DNA of 64,000 bases from DSYU01 sp964437595 (GTDB lineage: Bacteria; Chloroflexota; Anaerolineae; Anaerolineales; Anaerolineaceae): assembly GCA_964437595.1 (NCBI GenBank), contig CAYTHO010000005.1, forward strand, positions 45,762 to 109,761, given 5' to 3'. Made by a program: the position numbers and the translations under genes. Below the pieces are notes generated by a model. The model was given only the letters and a program-made list of their open reading frames with translations, was not told the origin of the DNA and did no database searches. Positions 34,280 to 43,970 of the stretch are shown in pieces; the stretch's first letter is position 1; each line of letters begins with the position of its first letter.

Positions 34280-35842
34280 ATGCCCAATCCCCTGGTTGAA
34301 TGTATCCCTAATTTTTCTGAAGCGCGGCGGCCCGAAGTGGTCGAGGCCATTATTGCCGCGATCAAGGCGGTGCCCGGCGTGACCGTGCTGGACCGCCACT
34401 CCGATATGGATCACAACCGCACAGTGGTGACCTACGTTGGCCCGCCCGCCGCGGTGGAAGAAGCCGCTTTCCAGGCCGCGGCCACCGCCGCCCGGCGGAT
34501 CGACCTGGACAAGCATCACGGCGAGCACCCGCGCCTGGGCGCAACGGACGTGGTGCCGTTTGTGCCCATCCGCGATGTGACCATGCCGGAGTGCGTGGAA
34601 ATGGCCCGCCGGGTAGGCAAGCGCGTGGGCAGCGAGCTGGGTATCCCTGTATATCTATACGAAGAGGCGGCTACCCGCCCTGAGCGGAAGAACCTGGAAG
34701 ACGTGCGCCGGGGCGAGTACGAGGCGCTGAAAGAAGAAATCGGCGTGCGCCCCGAGCGCGACCCCGATTTCGGCCCATCCCAGGTTGGCCCGGCGGGCGG
34801 GACGATTATCGGCGCGCGCCAGCCGCTGATTGCCTTCAACGTGTACCTGACCACCAGCGACGCCAGCATCGCCCAGAATATCGCCAAAGCCTTGCGCAAC
34901 TCGACGGGCGGGCTGCGCTATGTGAAGGCACTGGGACTGCTGGTGGAAGGCCGCGCGCAGGTGTCGATGAACCTGACCAACTACCGCCAGACGCCCATCG
35001 CCCGGGTGGTGGAAATGGTGCGGCGCGAGGCCGAGCGCTACGGCGTGGGCATCCGCAACTGCGAGATGGTGGGCCTGGTGCCGCAGGAGGCGCTGGTCGA
35101 TGCGGCGGTGTGGTACACCCAGTTAGATATGTTCGACCCCAATGAGCAGATCCTCGAAACGCGCGTGCACACGGCCCTGGCGGAAAACGCGGCTGGCGGG
35201 GAGGGCGCGCGGACCGAGCCGGTTGAAATGCGCTTCCTCGACGCGCTGGCCAAGGGCACGCCCTCGCCGGGCGGCGGGTCGGCCTCGGCCCACGCCGGGG
35301 CATCCGGCGCGGCGCTGGTGGCCATGGTAGCGCGGCTGACGGTGGGCAAGAAGAAGTACGCCGCGGTCGAGGGCGAAATGTGGCCGGTGATCGAACAGGC
35401 CGAGGAACTGCGCGCGAAGCTGTCGGCGGCGGTGAAAGACGATGCAGCCGCCTTCGAAAGCTATTTAACCGCCGTACGCCTGCCCAAGGAGACCCCCGAG
35501 CAGCAGTCCGCGCGCGCCGAAGCGCTAGAAACAGCCACCCTGCAAACCATCCGCGTGCCGTTGAGCGTTTCGCGCATGGCGGTAGAGGTGATGAAGCTGG
35601 CGGCGGCGGTAGCGCGGCTGGGGAACGTCAACGCTATCTCCGACGCGGCCAGCGGCATGGCCATGGCGCGCGCTGCGCTGACCGGCTCTAGCCTGAACGT
35701 GCGCATCAACTGCCCCAATTTGCAGGACCAGGCCGCCGCCGGTGAATTTGTGGCCGAAATCAACCGGCTCGACGAACAGGCCCAGGCGCTGGAAGCCGAG
35801 CTGCGCCAGTCGCTGGACGAGCGCGGCAAGCTGGCCTGGTAA
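34280..35842 (+). CDS. ftcD: Bifunctional glutamate formimidoyltransferase / formimidoyl-THF cyclodeaminase
   Basis: 520 residues. The N-terminal ~300 residues are the transferase (VECIPNFSEAR at 6-16; catalytic His in DKHHGEHPRLGATDVVPFVP near residue 80; GPSQVGPAGGTIIGARQPLIAFNVYL). The C-terminal ~190 residues are the cyclodeaminase (FLDALAKGTPSPGGGSASAHAGASGAALVAMVARLT; NAISDAASGMAMARAALTGSSLNVRINC). Together they move the formimino group of formiminoglutamate, from histidine breakdown, to tetrahydrofolate and release ammonia. The fused form as in animals and some bacteria. No other hut genes lie in the window. Confidence 0.95.
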   Translation: MPNPLVECIPNFSEARRPEVVEAIIAAIKAVPGVTVLDRHSDMDHNRTVVTYVGPPAAVEEAAFQAAATAARRIDLDKHHGEHPRLGATDVVPFVPIRDVTMPECVEMARRVGKRVGSELGIPVYLYEEAATRPERKNLEDVRRGEYEALKEEIGVRPERDPDFGPSQVGPAGGTIIGARQPLIAFNVYLTTSDASIAQNIAKALRNSTGGLRYVKALGLLVEGRAQVSMNLTNYRQTPIARVVEMVRREAERYGVGIRNCEMVGLVPQEALVDAAVWYTQLDMFDPNEQILETRVHTALAENAAGGEGARTEPVEMRFLDALAKGTPSPGGGSASAHAGASGAALVAMVARLTVGKKKYAAVEGEMWPVIEQAEELRAKLSAAVKDDAAAFESYLTAVRLPKETPEQQSARAEALETATLQTIRVPLSVSRMAVEVMKLAAAVARLGNVNAISDAASGMAMARAALTGSSLNVRINCPNLQDQAAAGEFVAEINRLDEQAQALEAELRQSLDERGKLAW

Positions 35843-35860
35843 GCGCGGCCTGAGGGAGAC

Positions 35861-37543
35861 ATGACATTTTTACCGGTATCTCGTTTTCGTGGCTGCCTGG
35901 CCGGGCTGCTGATGGTATTGGGCCTGGCAGCCTGCCAGCCCGCGTCCGCCGCGACCCGGGTGGCCTTCACGCCCATTGTAACCAATGGGGCGCAGACCGC
36001 TGCCCCGGCTCCGGATGCCACCCCGGCAGCAGCGCCAACCGCCACGGTCCTGCCGCCGCATTCGCTGTGGATCGATGACAGTGCTCCCCAACGGCTGCGC
36101 GAGTCGGTTGTTTTAACCGAAGGTTGGGAGATGGCCGAAAACGCGGAAGAAGCGGGTGTGCGCCTGGACGTGCTTACCGCCCCGGCGGAGGATGGAGAAA
36201 ACATCCCCTGGGTCTACGCACTCGCGGCCCCGTTCCCCACCGTTACGGATGAGATCACCCTGGCGGAAGTTCAGAATGCCTGGAAAGGCACATCCACCAG
36301 AGATCTGCCGTTCACCAGCCTGCTGGTAGAGCCCGATACAACCAGAGTCTTCAATGTATGGTGGGGCCCGGCTTCTGCTATGGTAAAAACCCTCCCGGCA
36401 GGCCAGATGCTCGACGCGGCCTGGGAGCAGAAAACTGCCTGGGCCATCCTGCCCTTCGAGCAGTTGGAGCCACGCTGGAAGGTTATCGCCGTGGATGGGC
36501 AGTCGCCGGTGCGCAAGGATTTTGACCCGTCCCGCTACGGGCTGGCGGTGAACTTCGCCCTGCAGGGCGACCCCGCCGCGCTGGAGCAGTTCCTGGCGGA
36601 TACGCCCGTGCTGGATAGCAACCGCCTCGCCGAGCGCCTGACCACGGTGATGGTCACGGGCGTCACCGCGCTGGTGCGCGGCACCGCCAGCTACATGGAG
36701 ACGCGCGGCATCACCTACCCGGCCCAGGATATCGGCGGCTGGCTGCGCGAGGCGGATATCCTGCACATCAGCAACGAAGTGGCCTTCTGGAAGACCTGCC
36801 CGCTGCCGCACGACTGGAAGGGACTGGCCTTCTGCAGCCGGCCCAAATACATTGAGCTGCTGGAAGACGTGGGCGCGGACGTAATCGAGCTGACCGGCGA
36901 CCACCTGAACGACTGGGGCCCGGAGGCGATTCGCTATACACTGGAGTTGTATCAGAAGGAAGGCTGGAAGACCTATGGCGGGGGCGCGAATATTGAAGAA
37001 GCGCGCCAGCCAGCCCTCTTCGAGCACAACGGCAACAAGATCGCCTTCATTGGGTGCAATGCCAAGCCCAAAGGCTACTCCTCCGCCAGCGAAACAGAAC
37101 CCGGCGCCGTCCACTGCGATATGGAGCAGTTAGCCGGTGAAGTGCGCAAACTGCGCGCGGACGGCTACCAGCCCATCGTCACCTTCCAGCATTTGGAATA
37201 CTACAGCTACACCGCCCACCCCCTTTTGCAGGCCGATTTCCGCCAGATGGCGGAGGCGGGCGCGGTGATCGTCAGTGGCAGCCAGGCCCACCAGCCCCAC
37301 CCGCTGGAGTTCAAGGACGGCGCGCTGCTGCACTACGGGCTGGGCAACCTGTTCTTCGACCAGACCAACCAGGGCGACGCGCCGATGGATGCCTTCATCG
37401 ACCGGCACGTGTTTTACGACAACCGCCTGATCAGCACCGAACTGCTGACCATCCACCTGGTGGATTTGGCCCGCTCGCGCCCGATGACACCCGAGGAGCG
37501 GCAGGCGCTGCTGGCAACCATTTTCGAAGCCAGCGGCTGGTAA
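35861..37543 (+). CDS. CapA-family (PGA_cap) lipoprotein, metallophosphatase-like
   Basis: 560 residues. Lipobox LGLAAC near residue 25, then an A/P/T-rich linker and a non-conserved region to about 255. The CapA fold follows: VMVTGVTALVRG, ADILHISNEVAFW, DVIELTGDHLNDWG, KIAFIGCNAKP, QPIVTFQHLEYYSYTAHP, AVIVSGSQAHQPHPLEF and LHYGLGNLFFDQ. Several usual metal ligands (the first strand's GDxM/GR and the N of N-E) are altered: TGVTALVRG and GDHLNDWG, so activity is uncertain. CapA proteins act in poly-gamma-glutamate export/capsule anchoring. Possibly in an operon with ftcD (18 nt). Confidence 0.85.
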   Translation: MTFLPVSRFRGCLAGLLMVLGLAACQPASAATRVAFTPIVTNGAQTAAPAPDATPAAAPTATVLPPHSLWIDDSAPQRLRESVVLTEGWEMAENAEEAGVRLDVLTAPAEDGENIPWVYALAAPFPTVTDEITLAEVQNAWKGTSTRDLPFTSLLVEPDTTRVFNVWWGPASAMVKTLPAGQMLDAAWEQKTAWAILPFEQLEPRWKVIAVDGQSPVRKDFDPSRYGLAVNFALQGDPAALEQFLADTPVLDSNRLAERLTTVMVTGVTALVRGTASYMETRGITYPAQDIGGWLREADILHISNEVAFWKTCPLPHDWKGLAFCSRPKYIELLEDVGADVIELTGDHLNDWGPEAIRYTLELYQKEGWKTYGGGANIEEARQPALFEHNGNKIAFIGCNAKPKGYSSASETEPGAVHCDMEQLAGEVRKLRADGYQPIVTFQHLEYYSYTAHPLLQADFRQMAEAGAVIVSGSQAHQPHPLEFKDGALLHYGLGNLFFDQTNQGDAPMDAFIDRHVFYDNRLISTELLTIHLVDLARSRPMTPEERQALLATIFEASGW

Positions 37544-37555
37544 AGGATCTCCCCC

Positions 37556-38053
37556 ATGAATCCCGGCAGCATCACCCTCCGCCGCCTGAACGCCCATGAC
37601 GAACCCATCTTGTGGGTGATGCTGTACCTGGCGATCCACGTACCGCCGGGCGATCCGCCGCCCCCACTGAACATCATCTTCCTGCCCGAGATCGCCTGCT
37701 ACGCGCAGGGTTGGGGCCAGCCGGGAGACTGTGGTTTCGCCGCGTTCGACGCGCAGAACCTGCCCGTCGGCGCGGCCTGGCTGCGCCTGCTCACCGGCGA
37801 AAAGCGCGGCTTCGGCTGGGTCAGCGACCAGGCGCCGGAGCTGTCCATCGCGGTGATGCCCGAATACCGGGGGAAAGGCCTGGGCAGCCGTCTGCTGGGC
37901 AGCACCCTCGCGCTGGCGGACCAGCAGTTCCCGGCGGTATCGCTGAGCGTGTCCGCCGGTAACCCGGCAGCAAACCTGTACCGCCGCTTTGGCTTCGTCG
38001 AAGTGCGCCACAGCAGCGGCTCGCTGGTGATGGTCAGAGAAAGGCCGGCCTGA
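37556..38053 (+). CDS. GNAT-family N-acetyltransferase
   Basis: 165 residues, one GNAT domain. ITLRRLNAHDEP opens the fold, the acetyl-CoA loop is LSIAVMPEYRGKGLGSRLLGS (near residues 98-118, with R-G-K-G-L-G), and VSAGNPAANLYRRFGFVEV is motif B. An insert rich in Pro (VPPGDPPPPLN) is unusual. Substrate unknown. It starts 12 nt after the CapA gene and is probably co-transcribed. Confidence 0.88.
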   Translation: MNPGSITLRRLNAHDEPILWVMLYLAIHVPPGDPPPPLNIIFLPEIACYAQGWGQPGDCGFAAFDAQNLPVGAAWLRLLTGEKRGFGWVSDQAPELSIAVMPEYRGKGLGSRLLGSTLALADQQFPAVSLSVSAGNPAANLYRRFGFVEVRHSSGSLVMVRERPA

Positions 38054-38160
38054 GCGGAAGGTCCATTTTCATGGGACTTCTTGCACCCCGGCCTGCGAAA
38101 ATCGCATTATCATAAAAGCAATTCTTACGGAATACGGATTACTTAACCAAGGAGCTTACG

Positions 38161-38715
38161 ATGGGATTGAAGCATGATAATTGGATCCGCAAGATGGCGA
38201 AAGAGCACGGCATGATCGAGCCATTCGTCGATCACCAGGTGCGCGAGGGCGTGATTTCGTACGGGGTATCTTCTTACGGGTACGACATCCGTGTGGCGAA
38301 CGAGTTTAAGATCTTCACCAACGTCTACTCGGCCATTGTTGACCCCAAGCAGTTCGACACGCGCTCGATGGTCGATTTTGTTGGGGACGTGTGCATCATC
38401 CCGCCTAACTCGTTTGCCCTGGCAAAAACGGTGGAGTATTTCCGCATTCCGAGGAAGGTGTTAACGGTGTGTTTAGGCAAATCCACGTACGCGCGCTGCG
38501 GACTGATCGTGAATGTGACGCCGTTCGAGCCGGAATGGGAGGGCTACGTGACCCTGGAAATCTCCAACACCACCCCGCTCCCGGCGCGTATCTACGCCAA
38601 CGAAGGCATCGCCCAGGTGCTGTTCTTCGAAGCCGATGAGGAATGCGAGATGTCGTACGCGGATAAGAAGGGCAAGTACCAGCACCAACAGTCGATTATT
38701 CTGCCGAAGATATAA
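38161..38715 (+). CDS. dcd: dCTP deaminase
   Basis: 184 residues, full length. The enzyme converts dCTP to dUTP for thymidylate synthesis. Signatures are VISYGVSSYGYDIRVANEFKIF at residues 32-53, the IPPNSFALAKTVEYFRIPR strand, LGKSTYARCGLIVNVTPFEPEWEGYVTLEISN with the catalytic Glu (EGYVTLE), and the C-terminal SYADKKGKYQHQQ nucleotide clamp. AAGGAG precedes the ATG at good spacing. Confidence 0.95.
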   Translation: MGLKHDNWIRKMAKEHGMIEPFVDHQVREGVISYGVSSYGYDIRVANEFKIFTNVYSAIVDPKQFDTRSMVDFVGDVCIIPPNSFALAKTVEYFRIPRKVLTVCLGKSTYARCGLIVNVTPFEPEWEGYVTLEISNTTPLPARIYANEGIAQVLFFEADEECEMSYADKKGKYQHQQSIILPKI

Positions 38716-38796
38716 CAAAAAGGGATTAGGGAATAGTGACCAGTCGATCAGGGAAGATGGATCGAGGATTGGTCAATCCGTAAGCAGGTGGTCGAG
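38714..38796. repeat. GATTGGGG-type intergenic repeat
   Basis: GGGATTAGGGAATAGTGACC with following words AGTCGATCAGGGA and GGATTGGTCAATCCGTAAGC fills the gap between dcd and the Nudix gene. It is related to the copies at 5197 and 33347. Confidence 0.5.
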
Positions 38797-39429
38797 ATGG
38801 AGGAAATATTGACACCAAAATGGTTGGAATGGGGACGCACGCTGCAGATCATGGCGCAGGACGGGCTGGCGTACTGCAAGAACCCCTTTGATATCGAGCG
38901 CTATGAGGCCATGCGCGCGCTGGCGGCGGAGATCCTGGCGGAATACACCCTGGCGGAGCCCGACGAGCTGTTGGAACTATTCAAGAACGAGACGGGCTAC
39001 GCCACCCCAAAGATCGACGTGCGCGGCGCGGTGATCCAGGGCGACCGCCTCCTGCTGGTGCAGGAGCTGCTCGACAACGGGCGCTGGACGCTGCCCGGTG
39101 GCTGGGCCGACCCCGGCGATACCCCCCGCCAGGCGGTCGAGCGCGAGATGCGCGAAGAGTCGGGCTACGAGACGCGGGCTACCAAGCTGGCGCTGGTGTA
39201 CGACCGCACAACACGCGGTCATAACCCGGGCTATTTTTCATGCTACAAGCTGTTCTTCCTGTGCGAGATCACCGGCGGCGAGGCAGCGAAGAGCATCGAA
39301 ACCGGCGAGGCGCGTTTCTTCCGCGAGGACGACCTGCCCGAGCTGTCTACCGGGCGGGTGACGCCGCAGGAAATCCACGCCCTATTCGAGCATGCCCGCC
39401 GCCCGGAGCTGCCGACGGAGTTTGATTAG
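38797..39429 (+). CDS. Nudix hydrolase with N-terminal helical domain
   Basis: 210 residues from the ATG at 38797 (AGGTGG upstream); a GTG at 38788 is an alternative. The N-terminal ~55 residues (LEWGRTLQIMAQDGLAYCKNPFDIERYEAMRALAAEI) are the Nudix_N2-like helical region. The Nudix box GGWADPGDTPRQAVEREMREESGYE keeps REMREES but has Asp where the first Glu usually is. Members of this subgroup hydrolyse ADP-ribose-like or other nucleoside diphosphate compounds; the substrate is not predictable. Confidence 0.88.
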   Translation: MEEILTPKWLEWGRTLQIMAQDGLAYCKNPFDIERYEAMRALAAEILAEYTLAEPDELLELFKNETGYATPKIDVRGAVIQGDRLLLVQELLDNGRWTLPGGWADPGDTPRQAVEREMREESGYETRATKLALVYDRTTRGHNPGYFSCYKLFFLCEITGGEAAKSIETGEARFFREDDLPELSTGRVTPQEIHALFEHARRPELPTEFD

Positions 39430-39452
39430 GCCTTCCTGCGCACCTTTCCCTC

Positions 39453-39574
39453 GTTACAGCGCTCCGCGCTGTAACGCCCTCCAGGACGCTCCAGCGTCCT
39501 GTCAGGATTTCGGTTCGTAAGATGATGGGACGCCGGAGCGTCCAGGTAGGGTTCCCGCGGAGACCGTGGGAACC
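39453..39574. repeat. REP-like palindrome cluster B
   Basis: Four hairpins in a row: GTTACAGCGC-tcc-GCGCTGTAAC (39453-39475), CAGGACGCT-cc-AGCGTCCTG, GGACGCCGGAGCGTCC, and GTTCCC...GGGAAC (ends 39573). Same word family as clusters at 11145, 47634 and 50218. Confidence 0.7.
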
Positions 39575-39604
39575 AGAAGAAGAAAAGATAGAGGAGAAAA
39601 CGCA

Positions 39605-40570
39605 ATGAAACCCACGAAAGACACCTTGAACCGCATACTGATGGTCTCCCTGATCATCAGCACCCTTATGCTGGCCGTACTGACCTTCGCCAACCGCGCG
39701 CCGCGGGCGGTATCCGCGGCGGCGCTGCAAACCGCCACCGCCACCACTGGCGCCGCTACTGGCGATGCCACAGTGGCGGCGACGGACACCACCGAGTCCC
39801 CGGCGCAGGCGACCATCACGCCGGTTACGGTTGCGCCCGCCCTGGACGAAACCCCAGCGGTAGAGACCGCTGCCCAGGTTCCGGCAAGGCTGGTGGAGCC
39901 GGGCAGCATCACCGTATCGGGCAGCGCGCAGGTGCTGGTGGCCCCGGATGAGGTGATCCTCACCCTGGGCGTCGAGACATCGGACATGGAGATGTCCGCC
40001 GCCAAGCGCAAGAACGACGAGATCATCCAGAAGGTGCTGGAGATTGCCACGAAGTACGAAGTCGACCCCAAGCACGTGCAGACCGATTTCATCAACATCG
40101 AGCCGCGCTACAGCTCCACCACCATCGCGGCCAACTTCATCGGCTACTTCGTGCGCAAGACTGTTGAGATACGGCTGAACGACATCAGCAAGTTCGAGAG
40201 CCTGTACAGCGACATGCTGGAGGCCGGGGTCAATTATGTGCACGGGGTGGAGTTCCGCACTACCGAGCTGCGCAAGTACCGCGACCAGGCCCGCGCGCTG
40301 GCGATCCAGGCCGCCCAGGAAAAGGCCGCCGCGCTGGCCTCAGGCGTGAACCAGGCCACCGGGCGGGTGAAGATGATCCACGAAGACAGCAGCGGCTGGT
40401 ACGGCTCGTATAACTCGTGGTGGCGCGGCAGCAGCTACGGCTTCCAGAACGTTATCCAGAACGCGGGCGGCGGGCAGTTCGTGGAAGAAGGCACGCTGGC
40501 GCCGGGGCAGATCTCGGTATCCGCCAGCGTGACGGTGGAGTTCGAACTGGTCCCCAACGCGGCGCCGTAA
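39605..40570 (+). CDS. SIMPL-domain (DUF541) exported protein
   Basis: 321 residues from the ATG at 39605 (AGGAG upstream). A signal peptide or anchor (about 10-30) is followed by an A/T-rich linker and the SIMPL domain from about 95: ITVSGSAQVLVAPDEVILTLGVET, KYEVDPKHVQTDFINIEPRY, the G-V-xF-x-x-x-E block (YVHGVEFRTTELRKYRDQARALAIQ) and a C-terminal VSASVTVEFEL strand. A W/G/S/Y-rich insert (SSGWYGSYNSWWRGSSYGF) sits before it. DUF541 proteins occur in the envelope; function is unclear. Confidence 0.9.
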   Translation: MKPTKDTLNRILMVSLIISTLMLAVLTFANRAPRAVSAAALQTATATTGAATGDATVAATDTTESPAQATITPVTVAPALDETPAVETAAQVPARLVEPGSITVSGSAQVLVAPDEVILTLGVETSDMEMSAAKRKNDEIIQKVLEIATKYEVDPKHVQTDFINIEPRYSSTTIAANFIGYFVRKTVEIRLNDISKFESLYSDMLEAGVNYVHGVEFRTTELRKYRDQARALAIQAAQEKAAALASGVNQATGRVKMIHEDSSGWYGSYNSWWRGSSYGFQNVIQNAGGGQFVEEGTLAPGQISVSASVTVEFELVPNAAP

Positions 40571-40593
40571 ACGAAACGAAGCGCACAGTATTA

Positions 40594-40626
40594 GGCCTGG
40601 CGGTGAAAAACCTGCCAGGCCCTTTT
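40594..40626 (+). terminator. Terminator of the SIMPL gene
   Basis: 8-bp arms GGCCTGGC and GCCAGGCC followed by CTTTT, 24 nt after the stop codon. Confidence 0.75.
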
Positions 40627-40795
40627 GGCGCAACCATTCTTTGCGATGTTCGTATAAATTAAAGAGCCTTTCTGTCAGGCGTGTTTCGCCGTGCTTTACC
40701 AATTCATTTTGGAAAAGGTCAACTTCGGCCAGGCGGGAGACAGGTTCCGAAAGTCACGACGTGAACGACATCATCTATTTCGTAAAGGTATTCGT

Positions 40796-42700
40796 ATGAA
40801 AAAATCGCTCCCCCCTATCTTCCTGGCATGGTTCTTAGCCGCTTCGCTGGCCCTGGGCAGCGTGTTCCCCGCCGCGGCCCAGTCCGCCGGGCCCAATGAC
40901 CCCGCCGAAATGGAAGTCTTCCTCGACGGCGTCCTGACCGCCTCAATGGACGCAAACCATGTGCCCGGCGCGGTGATCAGCGTGGTCAAAGACGGGCAGG
41001 TGTTCTTTGCCAAAGGCTACGGCTACGCCGACCTGGATAACAAGACCCCGGTAGACCCGGCTGCCACGTTATTCCGCCCCGGGTCTGTTTCCAAGCTGTT
41101 CATCTGGACGGCGGTCATGCAGTTGGTCGAGCAGGGCAAGCTGGACCTGGAGGCGGATGTCAACACCTACCTGGATTTTGAAATCCCGGCCACCTACCCC
41201 CAGCCAATCACCCTCAAGCATTTGATGACCCACACGCCGGGATTTGAAGACAAGGGGCAAGGCCTGTTTGTGTTCGACCCGGCTAAGATGATGTCGCTGG
41301 GGTCCCACCTCAAGGAAAACATCCCCGCTCGCGTGTTCGCGCCGGGCGAGATGCCCGCCTATTCCAACTACGGCAGCGCGCTGGCCGGCTATATCGTCGA
41401 GCGCGTATCTGGCGTGCCTTTTATGGAATACGTCGAGCAGCACATCTTCGCGCCGCTGGATATGCAGCACGCCACCTTCCGCCAGCCGCTGCCGGCTAAC
41501 ATGGCCGCGGACATGTCGAAGGGCTACAGTTACAGCAGCAACAAATACTACCAGGGCGAGTTTGAGTTAATCCCGGCTTACCCGGCTGGCGCGCTGAGCG
41601 CCACGGGGTTGGATATGGCGCATTTCATGATCGCCCATCTGCAGAACGGGCGCTACGGCGAATCGCGCATCCTGCAGGAAGAGACCGCCACGCGCATGCA
41701 CAGCCCACTGAACTCACCCGACCCACGCCTTCACGGCATGGCTTACGGTTTTTTTGAAAACGAGATTAATGGTCTGTACACTATTTCGCACGGCGGCGCC
41801 ACCATCCTGTTCCACTCGATGCTCCTGCTGCTGCCGGATACCAACACCGGCCTGTTCGTCTCCACCAACGGCGCCAGCGGCGACCAGACCGTGGACGCGG
41901 TAGTCAATGCCTTCATGGACCGTTATTACCCCGCTCAAGAACCCGCGCTGGCGCCTGCCGCCGGTTTCTCCAGCCGCGCGGCGGCTTATTCCGGCGAGTA
42001 CTACCTGGCGCGTAGCAACTACACCGCCTTTGAAAAGCTCATATCGGTCTTTACCCCGATCAACGTCACGGTGGACGAAGACCAGCAGCAGGTCGTGGTG
42101 GATATGATGGGCAACATCACGCGCTTTGTCGAAACCGAGCCGGGCCTGCTGGTGGGTGTTATCGATCCCAGCGTGCAGGCAGCGCTCAAGGAGCAGGACG
42201 GGCAGGTGATCCTATACACCATCAATCCGATGACAATGGTGAAATCACCGTGGTACCGCAGCACGCCAGTGACCCTGCTGATCTTCATGGGTGGGGTGCT
42301 GGTGTTTGCAATCACCATCCTATGCTGGCTGATCGCTTTCTTGCGTGGTATCCGCCGGGGTGAAAAGCGCCCCGCGGGCGCGGTCCTGGCCAGATGGGCC
42401 GCCGGGCTGTTTGGGGTGGTGTTCATCGCCATCATCGGCGCGCTGGGGGTGGCCCTCGCGGATATCGACCCCGCTTACGGCGGAATACCGAAAATTGCTT
42501 TCGAAACCCCGGCCTGGCTGCTGCCCTTTTTCAAAGCGCCCGTGGCGATGGCTGTTTTGGGCGCGGCAATGGCCGTCTTCGCCGTGCTGGCCTGGGTGAA
42601 GCGCTGGTGGAACGCCCCGGCGCGGCTCTACTACAGCCTGCTGACCGTCTTCGCCTGCGCGATTGTCTGGGCAATGATATACTGGCATTTGTGGGGATAG
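40796..42700 (+). CDS. Beta-lactamase-fold serine hydrolase with C-terminal membrane helices
   Basis: 634 residues from the ATG at 40796 (AAAGGT upstream). A signal peptide (about 1-25) precedes a class C beta-lactamase/D-aminopeptidase-like domain (about 35-390): catalytic SxxK in FRPGSVSKLF (near residue 100), YSN in PAYSNYGSAL, and HGG in ISHGGATIL. An extra domain follows (about 400-500), then four membrane helices (about 500-634). Such proteins are often esterases or peptidases acting on envelope substrates rather than true beta-lactamases. A terminator follows. Confidence 0.9.
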   Translation: MKKSLPPIFLAWFLAASLALGSVFPAAAQSAGPNDPAEMEVFLDGVLTASMDANHVPGAVISVVKDGQVFFAKGYGYADLDNKTPVDPAATLFRPGSVSKLFIWTAVMQLVEQGKLDLEADVNTYLDFEIPATYPQPITLKHLMTHTPGFEDKGQGLFVFDPAKMMSLGSHLKENIPARVFAPGEMPAYSNYGSALAGYIVERVSGVPFMEYVEQHIFAPLDMQHATFRQPLPANMAADMSKGYSYSSNKYYQGEFELIPAYPAGALSATGLDMAHFMIAHLQNGRYGESRILQEETATRMHSPLNSPDPRLHGMAYGFFENEINGLYTISHGGATILFHSMLLLLPDTNTGLFVSTNGASGDQTVDAVVNAFMDRYYPAQEPALAPAAGFSSRAAAYSGEYYLARSNYTAFEKLISVFTPINVTVDEDQQQVVVDMMGNITRFVETEPGLLVGVIDPSVQAALKEQDGQVILYTINPMTMVKSPWYRSTPVTLLIFMGGVLVFAITILCWLIAFLRGIRRGEKRPAGAVLARWAAGLFGVVFIAIIGALGVALADIDPAYGGIPKIAFETPAWLLPFFKAPVAMAVLGAAMAVFAVLAWVKRWWNAPARLYYSLLTVFACAIVWAMIYWHLWG

Positions 42701-42728
42701 AACCAAAGGTACAGGTTCGTGGAACTTT

Positions 42729-42763
42729 TCCTGCTGTTGAGCGTTATAAAAACAGCAGGATTT
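42729..42763 (+). terminator. Terminator of the serine-hydrolase gene
   Basis: Perfect 10-bp arms TCCTGCTGTT and AACAGCAGGA followed by TTTACC. Confidence 0.75.
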
Positions 42764-42791
42764 ACCATTTAAATTCATACTGGAGCCTCCT

Positions 42792-43949
42792 ATGAATGCG
42801 CCACTTGCCCGCCGTTTCATCCTGATCATTTGCGTATTATTCCTCCTCTCCGCGGCCTGCGCCATGCCGTCGAACACCCAGCCGACCAGGCAACCGGATT
42901 CGGTCAACACTCTGGCCGCGCAAACCATCGACGCGCTGATGACGCAGAGCGCCGGTGGCGCGACCCAGACTCCCGCCGCGCCCACCCAGGCCCAGTCGGA
43001 GCCAACCCTGCGCCCGTCCGCCACGCCCCAGCCGACCAACACCCAGGCCGTGCTGCCCACGGCGACGGCGACCCGCTCGCCGGTGTGCGACATGGCCGGT
43101 TTCATGCAAGATGTGACCATCGCCGACGGCACGACCATCGCGGCGGGCATGCAGTTCGTGAAAACCTGGCGGCTGCGCAATGAAGGCACCTGCACCTGGA
43201 CGCCCGACTACGCCATCGTGTTCGACAAAGGCGAATCGATGGGCGCGCCGGCCTCGCAGAAGCTGGACGTTTCCGTGCCGCCCGGGCAGACGGTGGATAT
43301 CTCGGTTACCCTGCGCGCGCCCGGCTCGCCCGGCGAATACCGCGGCGATTGGAAGCTGCGCAATGCGTCCGGCGTGCTGTTCGGCCTGGGGTCCGGCGGT
43401 ACGGGGCACTTCTACGTGGTAATCAAGGTCGTTACGCCCAGCAATACCGGCAGCGGGTACGATTTTGCCGCCAATTACTGCATGGCCGAATGGACCGGCA
43501 ACGGCAAAGCAATCCCCTGCACCGGCGCGGAAGGCAGCGCGGATGGGTTCGTGCTGTACCGGGCGCGGCCCATCCTGGAAAGCGGCTACGTGGACGACGA
43601 ACCGGCCCTGCTGACCAACCCGCCGCGCGTCAACGACGGCGTGATCCGCGGCAAGTTCCCGGCCTATACCGTCAAGGATAAGGACCATTTCAGCGCGCTG
43701 TTGAGCTGCGAGAGCAACAGCAAGAACTGCTCCGTGCGCTTCCAGCTCGACTACCAGATCGACGACGGCGGGCTGCAGACCCTGAACGCCTGGACGGAGA
43801 CCTTCGATGAGCAGTACCAGCAGGTCGACGTGGACCTGAGCAGCCTGGCGGGCAAGAACGTCAAGTTCATCCTCACCGTGCTGGCCAACGGCGCGTCCGA
43901 TAACGACCGGGCGCTGTGGCTGGCGCCAAGGATTGCCAACAGGCCGTAG
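42792..43949 (+). CDS. Lipoprotein with NBR1-like Ig domain
   Basis: 385 residues. A lipobox-like SAAC near residue 22 is followed by a P/T/Q-rich linker to about 95. The Ig-like domain (about 100-215) matches the NBR1 "next to BRCA1" pattern widely seen in Chloroflexi lipoproteins: FMQDVTIADGTTIAAGMQFVKTWRLRNEGTCTWTPDY, VPPGQTVDISVTLRAPGSPGEYRGDWKLRN, LFGLGSGGTGHFYV. A second all-beta domain ends the protein (about 220-385). GGAG precedes the ATG. Role unknown; probably protein or glycan binding outside the cell. Confidence 0.88.
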   Translation: MNAPLARRFILIICVLFLLSAACAMPSNTQPTRQPDSVNTLAAQTIDALMTQSAGGATQTPAAPTQAQSEPTLRPSATPQPTNTQAVLPTATATRSPVCDMAGFMQDVTIADGTTIAAGMQFVKTWRLRNEGTCTWTPDYAIVFDKGESMGAPASQKLDVSVPPGQTVDISVTLRAPGSPGEYRGDWKLRNASGVLFGLGSGGTGHFYVVIKVVTPSNTGSGYDFAANYCMAEWTGNGKAIPCTGAEGSADGFVLYRARPILESGYVDDEPALLTNPPRVNDGVIRGKFPAYTVKDKDHFSALLSCESNSKNCSVRFQLDYQIDDGGLQTLNAWTETFDEQYQQVDVDLSSLAGKNVKFILTVLANGASDNDRALWLAPRIANRP

Positions 43950-43970
43950 ACTGGCTGTGAGTTAAATGAA

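Noticed and set aside
39453..39574. Terminators in REP cluster B
   Set aside because: Hairpins occur in series with a shared core and no T-runs; better explained as REP-like elements, although they may also stop transcription.
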